A stretch of DNA of 64,000 bases from Kitasatospora sp. NBC_00374 (GTDB taxonomy: Bacteria > Actinomycetota > Actinomycetes > Streptomycetales > Streptomycetaceae). A program made the position numbers and the translations under genes. The stretch is from contig NZ_CP107964.1 of the NCBI RefSeq assembly GCF_041434935.1, forward strand, positions 7,113,001 through 7,177,000, written 5' to 3'. The notes beneath the pieces were generated by a model, which saw only the letters and a list, made by a program, of their open reading frames with translations, did not search any database and was not told the DNA's origin. Below, one piece after another: positions 1 through 7,346 of this stretch. Within the stretch, counting starts at the first letter, position 1, and every line of letters starts with the position of its first letter.

Positions 1-62
1 CCCACGCCGCCGCACCGGCCGCCACCCTGACCCGCCCGGCCCCAGGAAGGCACCACCCCGAC

Positions 63-1547
63 ATGCTCCGCAGCGCCACCGCCACCCTCGTCAACTCCTG
101 CCTGCTGCCCGCCTACGCGGGCCGAACCCCCGCCGACTGGATCCTGCGCGCCGCGGACGAGGGCCTCGCCGGCGTCGCCCTGTTCGGCACCAACCTGCTC
201 GACGCCCGCGGCCCGCTCCGCGCGGACATCACCGACCGGCTGCGGGCCGTGCGCCCCGACCTGCTGATCGCGTTGGACGAGGAGGGCGGCGACGTCACCC
301 GCCTGGACTACCTCACCGGCAGCGCGTACCCGGGCAACCACGCGCTGGGCGCCGTCGACGACCCGGAGCTGACCCGCCGGGTCGCCGCCGCCATCGCCGC
401 GGACCTGACCGCGGCCGGGATCAACCTCTGCCTCGCCCCCTGCGCGGACGTCAACTCCCGCCCGGACAACCCGATCATCGGAGTCCGTTCGTTCGGCGCC
501 GACCCCGATCTGGTCGCCCGGCACACCGCCGCCTTCGTCACCGGGCTGCAGCGGTACGGCGTCGCCGCCACCCTCAAGCACTTCCCCGGCCACGGCGACA
601 CCCGGACCGACTCGCACACCGCACTGCCGGACGTCGACCGCGACCTCGACGCGCTGGCCGTCCTCGACCTGCCCCCGTTCGCCGCGGGTATCGCCGCCGG
701 TGCCCGGCTGGTGATGACCGGCCACATCCGGCTGCCCGGCCTCGACGCGCTGCCCGCCACCCTCAGCCGTGCCGTCCTCACCGGCCTGCTGCGCGAACGG
801 CTCGGCTTCCGCGGCGTCATCGTCACCGACGCCCTGGACATGGCCCCGATCGCGGGCCGCTGGGGTTTCGGCGGCGCCGCCGTGGCGGCCCTGGCCGCCG
901 GCTGCGACCTCGTCCTGCTCGGCTCCCCGGACGCGGAGAAGCTCCTCCCGGAGATCCACGCCGCCGTCGACCGGGCCCTGCTCGACGGCAGCCTGCCGGA
1001 GCAGCGGCTCAACGAGGCCGCCGCAGCCGTGGCCGACCTGCGGGCCTGGGCCCACCCCCGGGCCACCGCGCCCGAGCCCGACCCGGCCGTCGGCCTGGAG
1101 GCGGCCCGCCGCGCCCTCCGGACGCACGGGCTGACGCCGCCGGACGAGCCCCGGGCGGTCCACACCGTCCGCCTCGGCGCCACCGCCAACCTCGCCGTCG
1201 GCGAGGCGCCCTGGGGCCTCGCCGCGCCGCTGGCCGCGCTCCGCGCACTCGCCGGCGGCACCGAGGTCGACGCCGGCACCGACCCGGCGCTGATCCCGCT
1301 CCCCGCCACGGGCCCCCTCGCGGTCGCCGTCCGCGACGCCCACCGCGACCCGTGGCAGCGGGACGCCCTGCATGCCCTGCGTGCCCGCCGCCCCGACCTG
1401 GTCACCGTGGAGTTCGGCCTCCCGCCGCACACGGTCGACGGCCCGACCCTGCTCGCCGGGGGCGCCGGCCTGGCCAACGCGGCCGCCGCGGCCGAGTACC
1501 TCACCGGCCGCACCTGGAGCGGACCGCTGCGCCCGGGCCGGGTGTGA
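63..1547 (+). CDS. Glycoside hydrolase family 3, NagZ-like beta-N-acetylhexosaminidase
   Basis: The 494-residue protein has a GH3 N-terminal barrel. The loop KHFPGHGDT (172-180) followed by D183-S-H185 is the His/Asp acid-base dyad typical of NagZ-type beta-N-acetylglucosaminidases, and D256 in VTDALDM is the expected nucleophile. I see no signal peptide, so it is probably cytoplasmic. Residues after about 340 are Ala/Pro-rich and form an extra C-terminal part not seen in minimal NagZ (about 340 residues). The ATG at 63 has AGGAAGG at 44-50, a rather long spacing of 12. The downstream DUF1796 gene starts four bases after the stop. The reaction would be removal of terminal GlcNAc-like residues from a glycan or glycoconjugate; the substrate is not shown by the sequence. 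Confidence 0.85.
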   Translation: MLRSATATLVNSCLLPAYAGRTPADWILRAADEGLAGVALFGTNLLDARGPLRADITDRLRAVRPDLLIALDEEGGDVTRLDYLTGSAYPGNHALGAVDDPELTRRVAAAIAADLTAAGINLCLAPCADVNSRPDNPIIGVRSFGADPDLVARHTAAFVTGLQRYGVAATLKHFPGHGDTRTDSHTALPDVDRDLDALAVLDLPPFAAGIAAGARLVMTGHIRLPGLDALPATLSRAVLTGLLRERLGFRGVIVTDALDMAPIAGRWGFGGAAVAALAAGCDLVLLGSPDAEKLLPEIHAAVDRALLDGSLPEQRLNEAAAAVADLRAWAHPRATAPEPDPAVGLEAARRALRTHGLTPPDEPRAVHTVRLGATANLAVGEAPWGLAAPLAALRALAGGTEVDAGTDPALIPLPATGPLAVAVRDAHRDPWQRDALHALRARRPDLVTVEFGLPPHTVDGPTLLAGGAGLANAAAAAEYLTGRTWSGPLRPGRV

Positions 1548-1550
1548 ACG

Positions 1551-2210
1551 GTGTACGACCACTGCGTCGGGCTCGGCTACCACTGCGAATCCACCTACCA
1601 GCTGCGCCGGATCACCGGCAGCGACCGGGCCCACTTCTTCGACTGGCTCGACCTCGACTTCGAGTCGGTGGTCGAGACCGTCGCGGCCGGCTTCCGGAAC
1701 GTGCTGCGCCCCGGCCTGGTCGAACCCTTCGACGAGGGCCGTTGCGCGCTCGACCGGGGCAGTGACATCAGGTTCTTCCACGAGTTCCACCCGGCCGCTC
1801 CCGGGCCGCTCACCCAGGCCGACATCGACCGCCAACTCCCGGCCGTAAGGACGAAGTTCACGGCTCTCGCCGAGCGCTGGCAGACCCTGGCCGGCTCCGC
1901 TCACCGGGTGCTCTACGTCCACCACGACGCCTTCGACGAACTGACCGCCGACGACCTGCGCCGCCTGCGCGCGACCATGGCCGCCGAACACCCCGGCCAC
2001 CGCTTCGACCTGCTGTGGCTGCGCCGCACCCCGCCCGAGGACGCCCACCGTCTCCCGCCCGGCATCGCCTGGGGCACGGTCGCCGCCGCCCCCGGCCGCT
2101 GGCAGGGCGACGACACCCAGTGGGACGAGGCCCTCGCCGCCCTGTACCGACGCGGGCCGGCCCTGCTCGAACCCCCGCACCGACCGTCCCCCGGAGAACG
2201 GCACCGATGA
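1551..2210 (+). CDS. DUF1796 family protein (putative papain-like cysteine peptidase)
   Basis: This 219-residue protein matches the DUF1796 pattern: a GLGYHCESTYQLRR opening with a conserved Cys (C12) and then FFDWL, as in proteins annotated as putative papain-like cysteine peptidases. The family's biochemical role is not established, and members often sit in polysaccharide or cell-surface gene clusters. The GTG at 1551 follows the glycosidase stop by three bases, and its TGA overlaps the ATG of the deacetylase gene, so it is translated as part of the cassette. I see no membrane segment or signal peptide. Function beyond the family call is unknown. Confidence 0.75.
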   Translation: MYDHCVGLGYHCESTYQLRRITGSDRAHFFDWLDLDFESVVETVAAGFRNVLRPGLVEPFDEGRCALDRGSDIRFFHEFHPAAPGPLTQADIDRQLPAVRTKFTALAERWQTLAGSAHRVLYVHHDAFDELTADDLRRLRATMAAEHPGHRFDLLWLRRTPPEDAHRLPPGIAWGTVAAAPGRWQGDDTQWDEALAALYRRGPALLEPPHRPSPGERHR

Positions 2211-2941
2211 ACCACCCGACCTGGCGTACCGTCATCCTCTCCCCGCACTTCGACGACGCCGCGCTCTCCCTGGCCGGCCTGATCCCCGGGCTTCCCGGCC
2301 CCGTCGCCGTGGTCACCGTCTTCGGCGGCGCACCCGCCGCCCACCACCCGGTCTCCTGGTGGGACAGCACCTGCGGCTTCTCCACCCCGCGGGAGGCCCA
2401 CCGGGCCCGACTGGCGGAGGACGCCCGGGCCTGCCTGCTCCTCGGCGCCCACCAGCTGGTCCTCGACCACCCGGACGGCCCCTACGGCGACGGCGCCGAA
2501 CCCACCGGCATCGACCGGCTGTTGGCGGCCCTGCCGAGAGACGCCGCGGTGCTCGTCCCGGTCGGCTCCAACCAGCCCGACCACCAACGCGTCCGCGACC
2601 GGGCGCTGGCCGTACGCGCCGCCCTCGGCGCGCCCCCGCCGCTGCTCTACGCCGACCTGCCGTACACCGGCCACCTCCCCGAGTGGGGCACCGACGAGGC
2701 CGACCGGGCGCTGGCCCGCAGCCCGATGTGCGGCCTCGCCTACCAGGACCTGCTGCGCACCCACCGCACCACCGTCCGCCACCATCTGCGGCTGACCGAC
2801 GCGCAGTGGGCCGCAAAGCGCGAGGCCGTGCTGTGCCACGCCTCCCAGCTCGCCCCGCTCGCGGCCGACCACGGCAGCCTGCTGGCCCGCACCGGCCCGC
2901 TGCGCGCCGAGCTCGTCTGGTCGCTGGAGGTCCGCGGATGA
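2207..2941 (+). CDS. PIG-L/LmbE family deacetylase
   Basis: The 244-residue protein begins with the zinc-binding SPHFDDAALS motif (the family form is HPDDE) and has the second metal motif around NQPDHQRVRD. These are hallmarks of PIG-L/LmbE enzymes, which remove N-acetyl groups from GlcNAc-containing sugars, as in MshB and GlcNAc-PI deacetylase. The ATG at 2207 overlaps the previous stop (ATGA), and the TGA at 2939-2941 overlaps the ABC ATPase start. With an upstream hexosaminidase-like GH3 protein and a downstream exporter, a GlcNAc-containing conjugate is the likely substrate, but that is inference. Confidence 0.85.
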   Translation: MNHPTWRTVILSPHFDDAALSLAGLIPGLPGPVAVVTVFGGAPAAHHPVSWWDSTCGFSTPREAHRARLAEDARACLLLGAHQLVLDHPDGPYGDGAEPTGIDRLLAALPRDAAVLVPVGSNQPDHQRVRDRALAVRAALGAPPPLLYADLPYTGHLPEWGTDEADRALARSPMCGLAYQDLLRTHRTTVRHHLRLTDAQWAAKREAVLCHASQLAPLAADHGSLLARTGPLRAELVWSLEVRG

Positions 2942-3696
2942 GCCCGACCGGGCGGATCCTCACCGCCCGCGGCCTGGTGAAGGAGTACCGCCGCGGCCGC
3001 GCCGTCGACGGCGTCGACCTGACCGTCCACGCGGGGGAGCGGGTCGGCCTGCTCGGGCCGAACGGCGCGGGCAAGACCACCACCCTGCTGATGTGCCTGG
3101 GCGCCGTCGAACCCGACGGCGGCAGCGTCGACATCCTCGGCCACCGCCTGCCCGCGGCCCGCCCGGCCGCCATGCAGGCGGTCGGCTTCGTCGCCGGGTA
3201 CCTCCCGCTCCCGGACCGGCTGCGGGTCCGCGAGTACCTTCGCCTGTTCGCCGACCTGTACGGCCTGCGGCACCCCGCCGCAGCCGTCGACGCGGCCCTG
3301 GAACGCTTCGGCCTGACCCGCCTCGCCGCCGCGATCGGCACCGAACTCTCCAGCGGCCAGCGGACCCTGGTCGGCATCGCCAAGGCGGCCCTGCACGCGC
3401 CCCGGCTGCTCGTCCTGGACGAGCCGACCGCCTCGCTCGACCCCGAGACGGCCCTGCGGGTGCGCACCGCGCTGCTCGCCCTGGCCGCCGAGCACGGCAC
3501 GGCGCTCCTGGTGACCAGCCACGACATGGTGGAGGTCGAACGGCTCTGCGAGCGGGTGGTGTTCCTCGCGGCCGGCCGGGTGGCGGCCGACGGCACCCCC
3601 GCCGAGATCGCCCGCCGCTACGGGCGCCAGGACCTGGAAGGCGTCTTCCTGCACCTGGCCGCCGAACGCGACCGGGCCCGGGGGGACGCCGCGTGA
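2938..3696 (+). CDS. ABC transporter ATP-binding protein (ABC-2 exporter type)
   Basis: A 252-residue nucleotide-binding subunit. It has Walker A GPNGAGKTT, a degenerate signature SSGQRT, Walker B LLVLDEPTASLD, and a switch-His region in TSHDMVEVE. The order and the DrrA/CcmA-like C-terminus fit the ABC-2 exporter class rather than an importer. The ATG at 2938 overlaps the deacetylase stop, and its own stop overlaps the permease GTG at 3693, so the two exporter subunits are translationally coupled. It would power efflux or flipping of the product handled by the cassette. Confidence 0.9.
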   Translation: MSPTGRILTARGLVKEYRRGRAVDGVDLTVHAGERVGLLGPNGAGKTTTLLMCLGAVEPDGGSVDILGHRLPAARPAAMQAVGFVAGYLPLPDRLRVREYLRLFADLYGLRHPAAAVDAALERFGLTRLAAAIGTELSSGQRTLVGIAKAALHAPRLLVLDEPTASLDPETALRVRTALLALAAEHGTALLVTSHDMVEVERLCERVVFLAAGRVAADGTPAEIARRYGRQDLEGVFLHLAAERDRARGDAA

Positions 3697-4523
3697 GCCT
3701 CGACCTGTCCGCCCGCCGCGCACCCGGCCCCGCCGCCCTGTACCGGATCCGCGCCGTCACCCGCCGCCACTGGCTGGTGCTGAGCCGCAGCCCGCACCGG
3801 CTCTTCGACGTGCTGGTCTGGCCCGCCGTCGACACCCTGCTCTATGGCTCGATCGGCCTGTTCGCGGCCGACGCGGGCGGCTCCACCGGCACCGACCTCG
3901 GGGTCTTCCTGCTCAGCGGGACGGTGCTGTGGCACCTGGTGCACCAGACCCAGATCTCGCTGGCCACCGGCTTCCTGGAGGAGACCTGGTCCCGGAACGT
4001 GCTCGGTCTGCTCACCACCCCGCTGCGGGGCTGGGAGTACCTCGCCGGGGTCGGACTGTTCGCCCTGCTGCGGACGGCGGTCAGCACCACCGCCGTGGCC
4101 GGACTCGCCCTCGCCGCCTACGCGTTCGACGTCACCTCGCTCGGCCTGGGGCTGCTCCCGGTGGCCGCCCTGCTGCTCGCCTGCGGGTGGGCCGTCGCGC
4201 TGCTGGTCGTCGGCCTGGTCCTGCGCTACGGCAGCGGGGCCGAGGCCCTGGTCTGGGGCGCCCTGTCGGTGGTGATGCCGCTGTCCGGCGTCTTCTACCC
4301 GGTGTCCACCCTCCCGGCGCCACTGCGGCCGGTCGCCGAGGCACTGTCCACCACCCATGTCTTCGCGGTCGGCCGGGCGCTCGCCGCGGGCCACGGCATG
4401 CCCTGGCGGGAACTGGCCCTCGCCACCGGCGGGACGGCCCTCCTGCTCGGCGCCGGAATGCTCGGCCTCGCCCGGATGCTCCGCTCCTTCCGCCGCCGGG
4501 GCCTGATCACCCGCTACTCCTGA
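3693..4523 (+). CDS. ABC-2 type transporter permease
   Basis: A 276-residue integral membrane protein with about six hydrophobic segments, starting near residue 30 (region after RRHWLVLSRSPHRLFD) and ending near 265. This is the normal size for an ABC-2 permease that works as a homodimer with the preceding ATPase. The GTG at 3693 lies in a GTGA overlap with the ATPase stop. The 3' end overlaps the convergent GHKL ATPase gene by 17 bases, leaving no room for a terminator between them. Substrate unknown; the neighbours suggest a sugar-containing molecule. Confidence 0.85.
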   Translation: MSLDLSARRAPGPAALYRIRAVTRRHWLVLSRSPHRLFDVLVWPAVDTLLYGSIGLFAADAGGSTGTDLGVFLLSGTVLWHLVHQTQISLATGFLEETWSRNVLGLLTTPLRGWEYLAGVGLFALLRTAVSTTAVAGLALAAYAFDVTSLGLGLLPVAALLLACGWAVALLVVGLVLRYGSGAEALVWGALSVVMPLSGVFYPVSTLPAPLRPVAEALSTTHVFAVGRALAAGHGMPWRELALATGGTALLLGAGMLGLARMLRSFRRRGLITRYS

Positions 4524-4968
4524 CCGTCGCCCCCGCGAGCCCCTCCGGGACGGGGATCTCGGCCCACACGGTCTTCCCGGACGGCGGACGCGGCACACTG
4601 CCCCACCCGCAGGTGAGCGCCCGGACCAGTACCAGGCCCCGGCCGGACTCGGCGCCCTCCCTCCCGGTGGCGGGCCGGGGCAGCCGCTCGCCGCGGGAGT
4701 CCGACACCTCGACACGGAGCGTGGCCGGCCCGGCCCCGTCGACCCGCAGGGCCAGCCGGAGCAGGAAGTCCCGCCCGGGGACGTGCCCGTGGGTGACGGC
4801 GTTGGCGGCGAGCTCGATGACGACCAGCGAGGCCGCCTGGAAGGCGTCCGTCGTGCGAGGCCAGCCCCACTCCGTGAGGCACTGCTCGGCGGCCCGCCGG
4901 GCCAGACTCGCGCCGCGCCGGGACGAGGCGAACCGACCGGCCAGCTGAGGGGTGATTTCTGAGTTCAC
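4507..4968 (-). CDS. GHKL (HATPase_c) anti-sigma-factor-like ATP-binding protein
   Basis: A 153-residue single-domain protein of the RsbW/SpoIIAB-like class common in Streptomyces. The N-box reads VVIELAANAVTHG, with VSDSRG as the G1-type box and GRGLVLV as the G2-type glycine box. These proteins bind ATP and act as anti-sigma or partner-switch kinases, although many streptomycete copies have no known target. It is divergent from the HTH gene at 5096 and, with the DUF397 gene, forms the WhiJ-type triad described for SCO4542–SCO4544. Start: ATG at 4968. Confidence 0.85.
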   Translation of the reverse strand: MNSEITPQLAGRFASSRRGASLARRAAEQCLTEWGWPRTTDAFQAASLVVIELAANAVTHGHVPGRDFLLRLALRVDGAGPATLRVEVSDSRGERLPRPATGREGAESGRGLVLVRALTCGWGSVPRPPSGKTVWAEIPVPEGLAGATVRSSG

Positions 4969-5013
4969 GTCACCGAGCGTGCCCGGCCGGTCGTACGCTT
5001 GCCAGGAGTCGGA

Positions 5014-5038
5014 CCGGTACGCACAGCAGCTGTACCGG
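5014..5038. promoter_or_regulatory. Candidate operator: inverted repeat CCGGTAC-N11-GTACCGG
   Basis: A perfect 7-base inverted repeat with an 11-base spacer lies between the divergent GHKL and HTH genes, 57 bases before the HTH start. A centre-to-centre spacing of about 18 bases could be bridged by a dimeric HTH protein, so it is a plausible autoregulatory site for the adjacent Scr1-type regulator. This is inferred from position and symmetry only. Confidence 0.4.
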
Positions 5039-5095
5039 CGCAGACGGTTGCATGTCCGGCTCGGCGGTCGTATCGGCGAAGTGCGGGGTGGAGCG

Positions 5096-5986
5096 ATGTC
5101 CGACCGGACGGTTGACCGGGAGCCGGTCGTGGGCGAGCCACGCCGTCCCGAGCCCCAGCAGGACGAGGACGGCGCGGCGGACCTCTTCCGCGCGGTCGGG
5201 CGGCAGGTCAGGCTGCTGCGCGAACGGGCCGGCCTGACCCAGAAGGAGCTGGGCGACCGTCTGGGATACGGCGAGGACCAGATCTCCTCCCTGGAACGCG
5301 GGCGCCGGACCCCACAGCCCGAATTCCTGGACGCGGCCGACGAACTGCTCGGCGCGGGCGGCCTGCTGAAGGCGACGGCGGAGGATGTGGCGCGGGCGAA
5401 GGCGCGGTCCCGGGTACGGCATCCGGCGTGGTTCCGGGACTACGCCCGGCTGGAGGCGGAGGCGGTCGAGCTGTACGAGTACAGCAACCAGGCCGTCCCG
5501 GGGCTGTTTCAGACGGTCGGCTACGCCAGGGCCATCTTTGCCGGGCGCAGACCGCTGCTGGACGAGGAGACCGTCGAGCAGCGTGTGACCGCGAGGCTCG
5601 CGCGGCAGGACATCCTGTCGCGATGGCCCGCCCCCATGGTCAGCTCGATCATCCAGGAGTCCGTTCTCCAGCAGCCCTTCGGTGGCCAGGATGTATGGAG
5701 GGCGCAGCTGGAGCGATTGCTGAACCTCGGGCGGCAGCGCAACATCGAGCTTCAGGTGATGCCGACCGACCGGGTCGAACACGCGGGCATGGGAGGCCCG
5801 TTCACCCTTCTGACGCCGCGCGGAAGGGCGCAGCTCGGCTACGTCGAGGTGCAGCACATCAGCCGTCTGATCACCAGTCCGGATGAGGTACGTGTGCTCG
5901 CGGCGAAGTATGGAAGCATGCGGGGACAGGCGCTCACACCGTGGGAGTCGCTCAACCTGATCGAGAAGCTGCTGGGGGCACTATGA
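5096..5986 (+). CDS. XRE-family HTH regulator with DUF5753 (Scr1/WhiJ-like)
   Basis: A 296-residue protein. An N-terminal helix-turn-helix spans roughly residues 25-85, with VGRQVRLLRERAGLTQKELG and the recognition region around GYGEDQISSLERGRRTP. The rest is a DUF5753 domain, with the typical YEYSNQAVPGLFQT and the C-terminal WESLNLIEKLLG. Such proteins are the DNA-binding members of streptomycete WhiJ-like loci and work with small DUF397 proteins. I chose the ATG at 5096; an upstream in-frame extension would run through the divergent promoter. Its stop overlaps the DUF397 start (ATGA), so the pair is coupled. Confidence 0.9.
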   Translation: MSDRTVDREPVVGEPRRPEPQQDEDGAADLFRAVGRQVRLLRERAGLTQKELGDRLGYGEDQISSLERGRRTPQPEFLDAADELLGAGGLLKATAEDVARAKARSRVRHPAWFRDYARLEAEAVELYEYSNQAVPGLFQTVGYARAIFAGRRPLLDEETVEQRVTARLARQDILSRWPAPMVSSIIQESVLQQPFGGQDVWRAQLERLLNLGRQRNIELQVMPTDRVEHAGMGGPFTLLTPRGRAQLGYVEVQHISRLITSPDEVRVLAAKYGSMRGQALTPWESLNLIEKLLGAL

Positions 5987-6174
5987 CCGTCCAGGCGGAC
6001 AATCACGAGTGGTTCAAGAGCAGTTACAGCGGCGACGAGGGTGGCAACTGCGTCGAGGTCGCCTTCTCCGACAACGCCGTCCGGGTCCGGGACTCGAAGA
6101 ACCGCCAGGGCCCGCAGCTCGCGGTCACTCCCGAGGCGTGGGCGGCGTTCGTCCGGTTCGTCGTCACGGGCTGA
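5983..6174 (+). CDS. DUF397 domain protein
   Basis: A 63-residue protein made almost entirely of the DUF397 fold: WFKSSYSGDEGGNCVEVAF, then VRVRDSKN, then WAAFVRFV. DUF397 proteins are encoded next to Scr1/WhiJ-type HTH regulators and are thought to antagonise or complete them; the biochemical role is not settled. The ATG at 5983 overlaps the regulator's stop, implying a fixed ratio of the two. A hairpin at 6185-6219 follows directly. Confidence 0.88.
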   Translation: MTVQADNHEWFKSSYSGDEGGNCVEVAFSDNAVRVRDSKNRQGPQLAVTPEAWAAFVRFVVTG

Positions 6175-6184
6175 ACAGCCGCAC

Positions 6185-6219
6185 GGGCTGCGCCGGGCCC
6201 GTGGCCTGCGGCGCAGCCC
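6185..6219. terminator. Bidirectional hairpin terminator
   Basis: A perfect 11-base stem (GGGCTGCGCCG / CGGCGCAGCCC) encloses a 13-base loop between the convergent DUF397 (+) and rpmE2 (-) genes. There is no U-tract, as is common for actinobacterial terminators. Confidence 0.7.
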
Positions 6220-6228
6220 GGTGAGGGG

Positions 6229-6474
6229 TCAGCTCTGTCCGTAGCGGCGGCGGTACTGCTCGATCCGGCCGGCGGTGTCGAGGATCCGGGCCTTGCCGGT
6301 GTAGACCGGGTGGCTGGCCGAGGAGGTCTCGACGTCGATCACGGGGTAGCTGTGACCGTCGGTCCACTCCACCGTGCGGCTGCTGGAGAGCGTCGAGCGG
6401 GTGAGGAAGGCGAACTCGCCGGACCGGTCGCGGAAGACCACCGGGCGGTACTCGGGGTGGATGCCGTGGTTCAT
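6229..6474 (-). CDS. rpmE2: 50S ribosomal protein L31 type B (zinc-free paralogue)
   Basis: The 81-residue sequence begins [16 protein letters not shown], the signature of type B L31, and lacks the CxxC pairs of zinc-binding L31. In streptomycetes this form replaces the zinc-containing protein under zinc limitation, which frees zinc from ribosomes, and it is repressed by Zur. It follows the L33 paralogue on the same strand after 40 bases and shares the promoter with the Zur-like box at 6695-6715. Confidence 0.95.
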   Translation of the reverse strand: MNHGIHPEYRPVVFRDRSGEFAFLTRSTLSSSRTVEWTDGHSYPVIDVETSSASHPVYTGKARILDTAGRIEQYRRRYGQS

Positions 6475-6514
6475 GTCGTCGCTCCTTCGGCTGTGTGCGG
6501 GGTGGGGAGTCGGG

Positions 6515-6679
6515 TCAGCGCTGTTCGCGGAAGAGCACGTGTGCTCCGGCGACCGGGTCGAACTTGCGGATCTCCAGCCGGTCGGGGTCGTTTCGGCGGC
6601 TCTTGCGGGTGACGTAGGTGTAGCCGGTGCCGGCCGTCGAGCGCAGGGTGACGATCGGGCGCAGGTCGCTGCGGGCCAT
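6515..6679 (-). CDS. rpmG: 50S ribosomal protein L33 (Cys-less, zinc-independent)
   Basis: A 54-residue L33 protein ([17 protein letters not shown]..., ending VLFREQR). It contains no cysteine, so it is the zinc-free C-minus form. The ATG at 6679 is preceded by a strong AAGGAGG on the minus strand. An alternative start seven codons upstream would lie in the ribosome binding site. It is the first gene of the rpmG–rpmE2 operon and lies 15 bases downstream of the Zur-like box. Confidence 0.95.
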   Translation of the reverse strand: MARSDLRPIVTLRSTAGTGYTYVTRKSRRNDPDRLEIRKFDPVAGAHVLFREQR

Positions 6680-6694
6680 CGTTCCTCCTTCTGT

Positions 6695-6715
6695 TGGCAA
6701 TGGAAGTCATTGTCA
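6695..6715. promoter_or_regulatory. Zur-box-like palindrome upstream of rpmG-rpmE2
   Basis: TGGCAATG-N5-CATTGTCA is a near-perfect inverted repeat (7 of 8 positions pair) of the form TGnCAATG/CATTGnCA expected for Zur operators in Streptomyces. It lies immediately upstream of the Cys-less L33 and L31 genes, which are classical Zur targets. Inference from motif plus gene content. Confidence 0.75.
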
Positions 6716-6792
6716 TAGGGTCACAACCGGCCGGGCCGGCGAATCATTCCCGGGTCGACACGCCACTTCCACCGAGGCGTATGCACTCGGTG

Positions 6793-6811
6793 TATACCTC
6801 GGGGGTATAGT
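6793..6811 (+). promoter_or_regulatory. PadR promoter: TATACC-N5-GGTATA operator overlapping a -10 box
   Basis: TATACC (6793-6798) and GGTATA (6804-6809) form a perfect inverted repeat. Its right half overlaps TATAGT (6806-6811), a good -10 hexamer. The ATG of the PadR gene is at 6819, seven bases after the -10 box, so transcription would start at or next to the ATG. A PadR dimer bound here would block its own promoter. The -35 region is weak. Confidence 0.6.
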
Positions 6812-6818
6812 CGCTGCC

Positions 6819-7346
6819 ATGTCACTCGGACACACCATCCTCGGGCTCCTGGAGTCCCATCCGCGCCACGGCTACGACCTGAAACGCGCCTACGACGAGC
6901 AGTTCGGCCGCACCCGCTCCCTCGCCTACGGCCAGGTCTACTCGACCCTCTCCCGGCTGCTGAAGAACGGCCTGGTCGAGGTCGAGGGCGTCGAGCCGGG
7001 CGACGGGCCCGAGCGCAAGCGCTACGCCATCACCGAGGCGGGCGTCACCGACGTCGCCGACTGGCTGGCCCGCCCGGAGAGCCCGGAGCCCTACCTGCAG
7101 AACACCCTCTACACCAAGGTCGTCCTGGCCGTGCTGACCGGCCGCCGGCCGTACGAGGTGCTCGACGTCCAGCGCTCCGAGCACCTGCGGCAGATGCGCG
7201 AACTGACGCGCCGCAAGGCCGACGGCGATCTGGCCGACCAGCTGATCTGCGACCACGCGCTGTTCCACCTGGAGGCGGACCTGCGCTGGCTGGAACTGAC
7301 CAGCGCCCGGCTGGACGAGCTCACCCGGGAGGTGCGGCCGGCATGA
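6819..7346 (+). CDS. PadR family transcriptional regulator
   Basis: A 175-residue protein with an N-terminal winged helix, residues about 1-85: LGHTILGLLESHPRHGYDLKRAYDE, then YGQVYSTLSRLLKNGLVE and a wing around RKRYAITEAG. A C-terminal helical dimerisation region follows, as in subfamily PadR-s2. PadR repressors usually control an adjacent transporter in response to a toxic ligand; here the ABC system starts at 7343 in an ATGA overlap with its stop. It is probably autoregulated through the palindrome at 6793-6809. The mRNA appears leaderless. Confidence 0.9.
   Translation: MSLGHTILGLLESHPRHGYDLKRAYDEQFGRTRSLAYGQVYSTLSRLLKNGLVEVEGVEPGDGPERKRYAITEAGVTDVADWLARPESPEPYLQNTLYTKVVLAVLTGRRPYEVLDVQRSEHLRQMRELTRRKADGDLADQLICDHALFHLEADLRWLELTSARLDELTREVRPA

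Noticed and set aside
1-62. 3' end of a gene upstream of the GH3 gene
   Set aside because: One frame has a TGA at 28-30, but too little sequence remains to decide which frame codes, so no gene is called.
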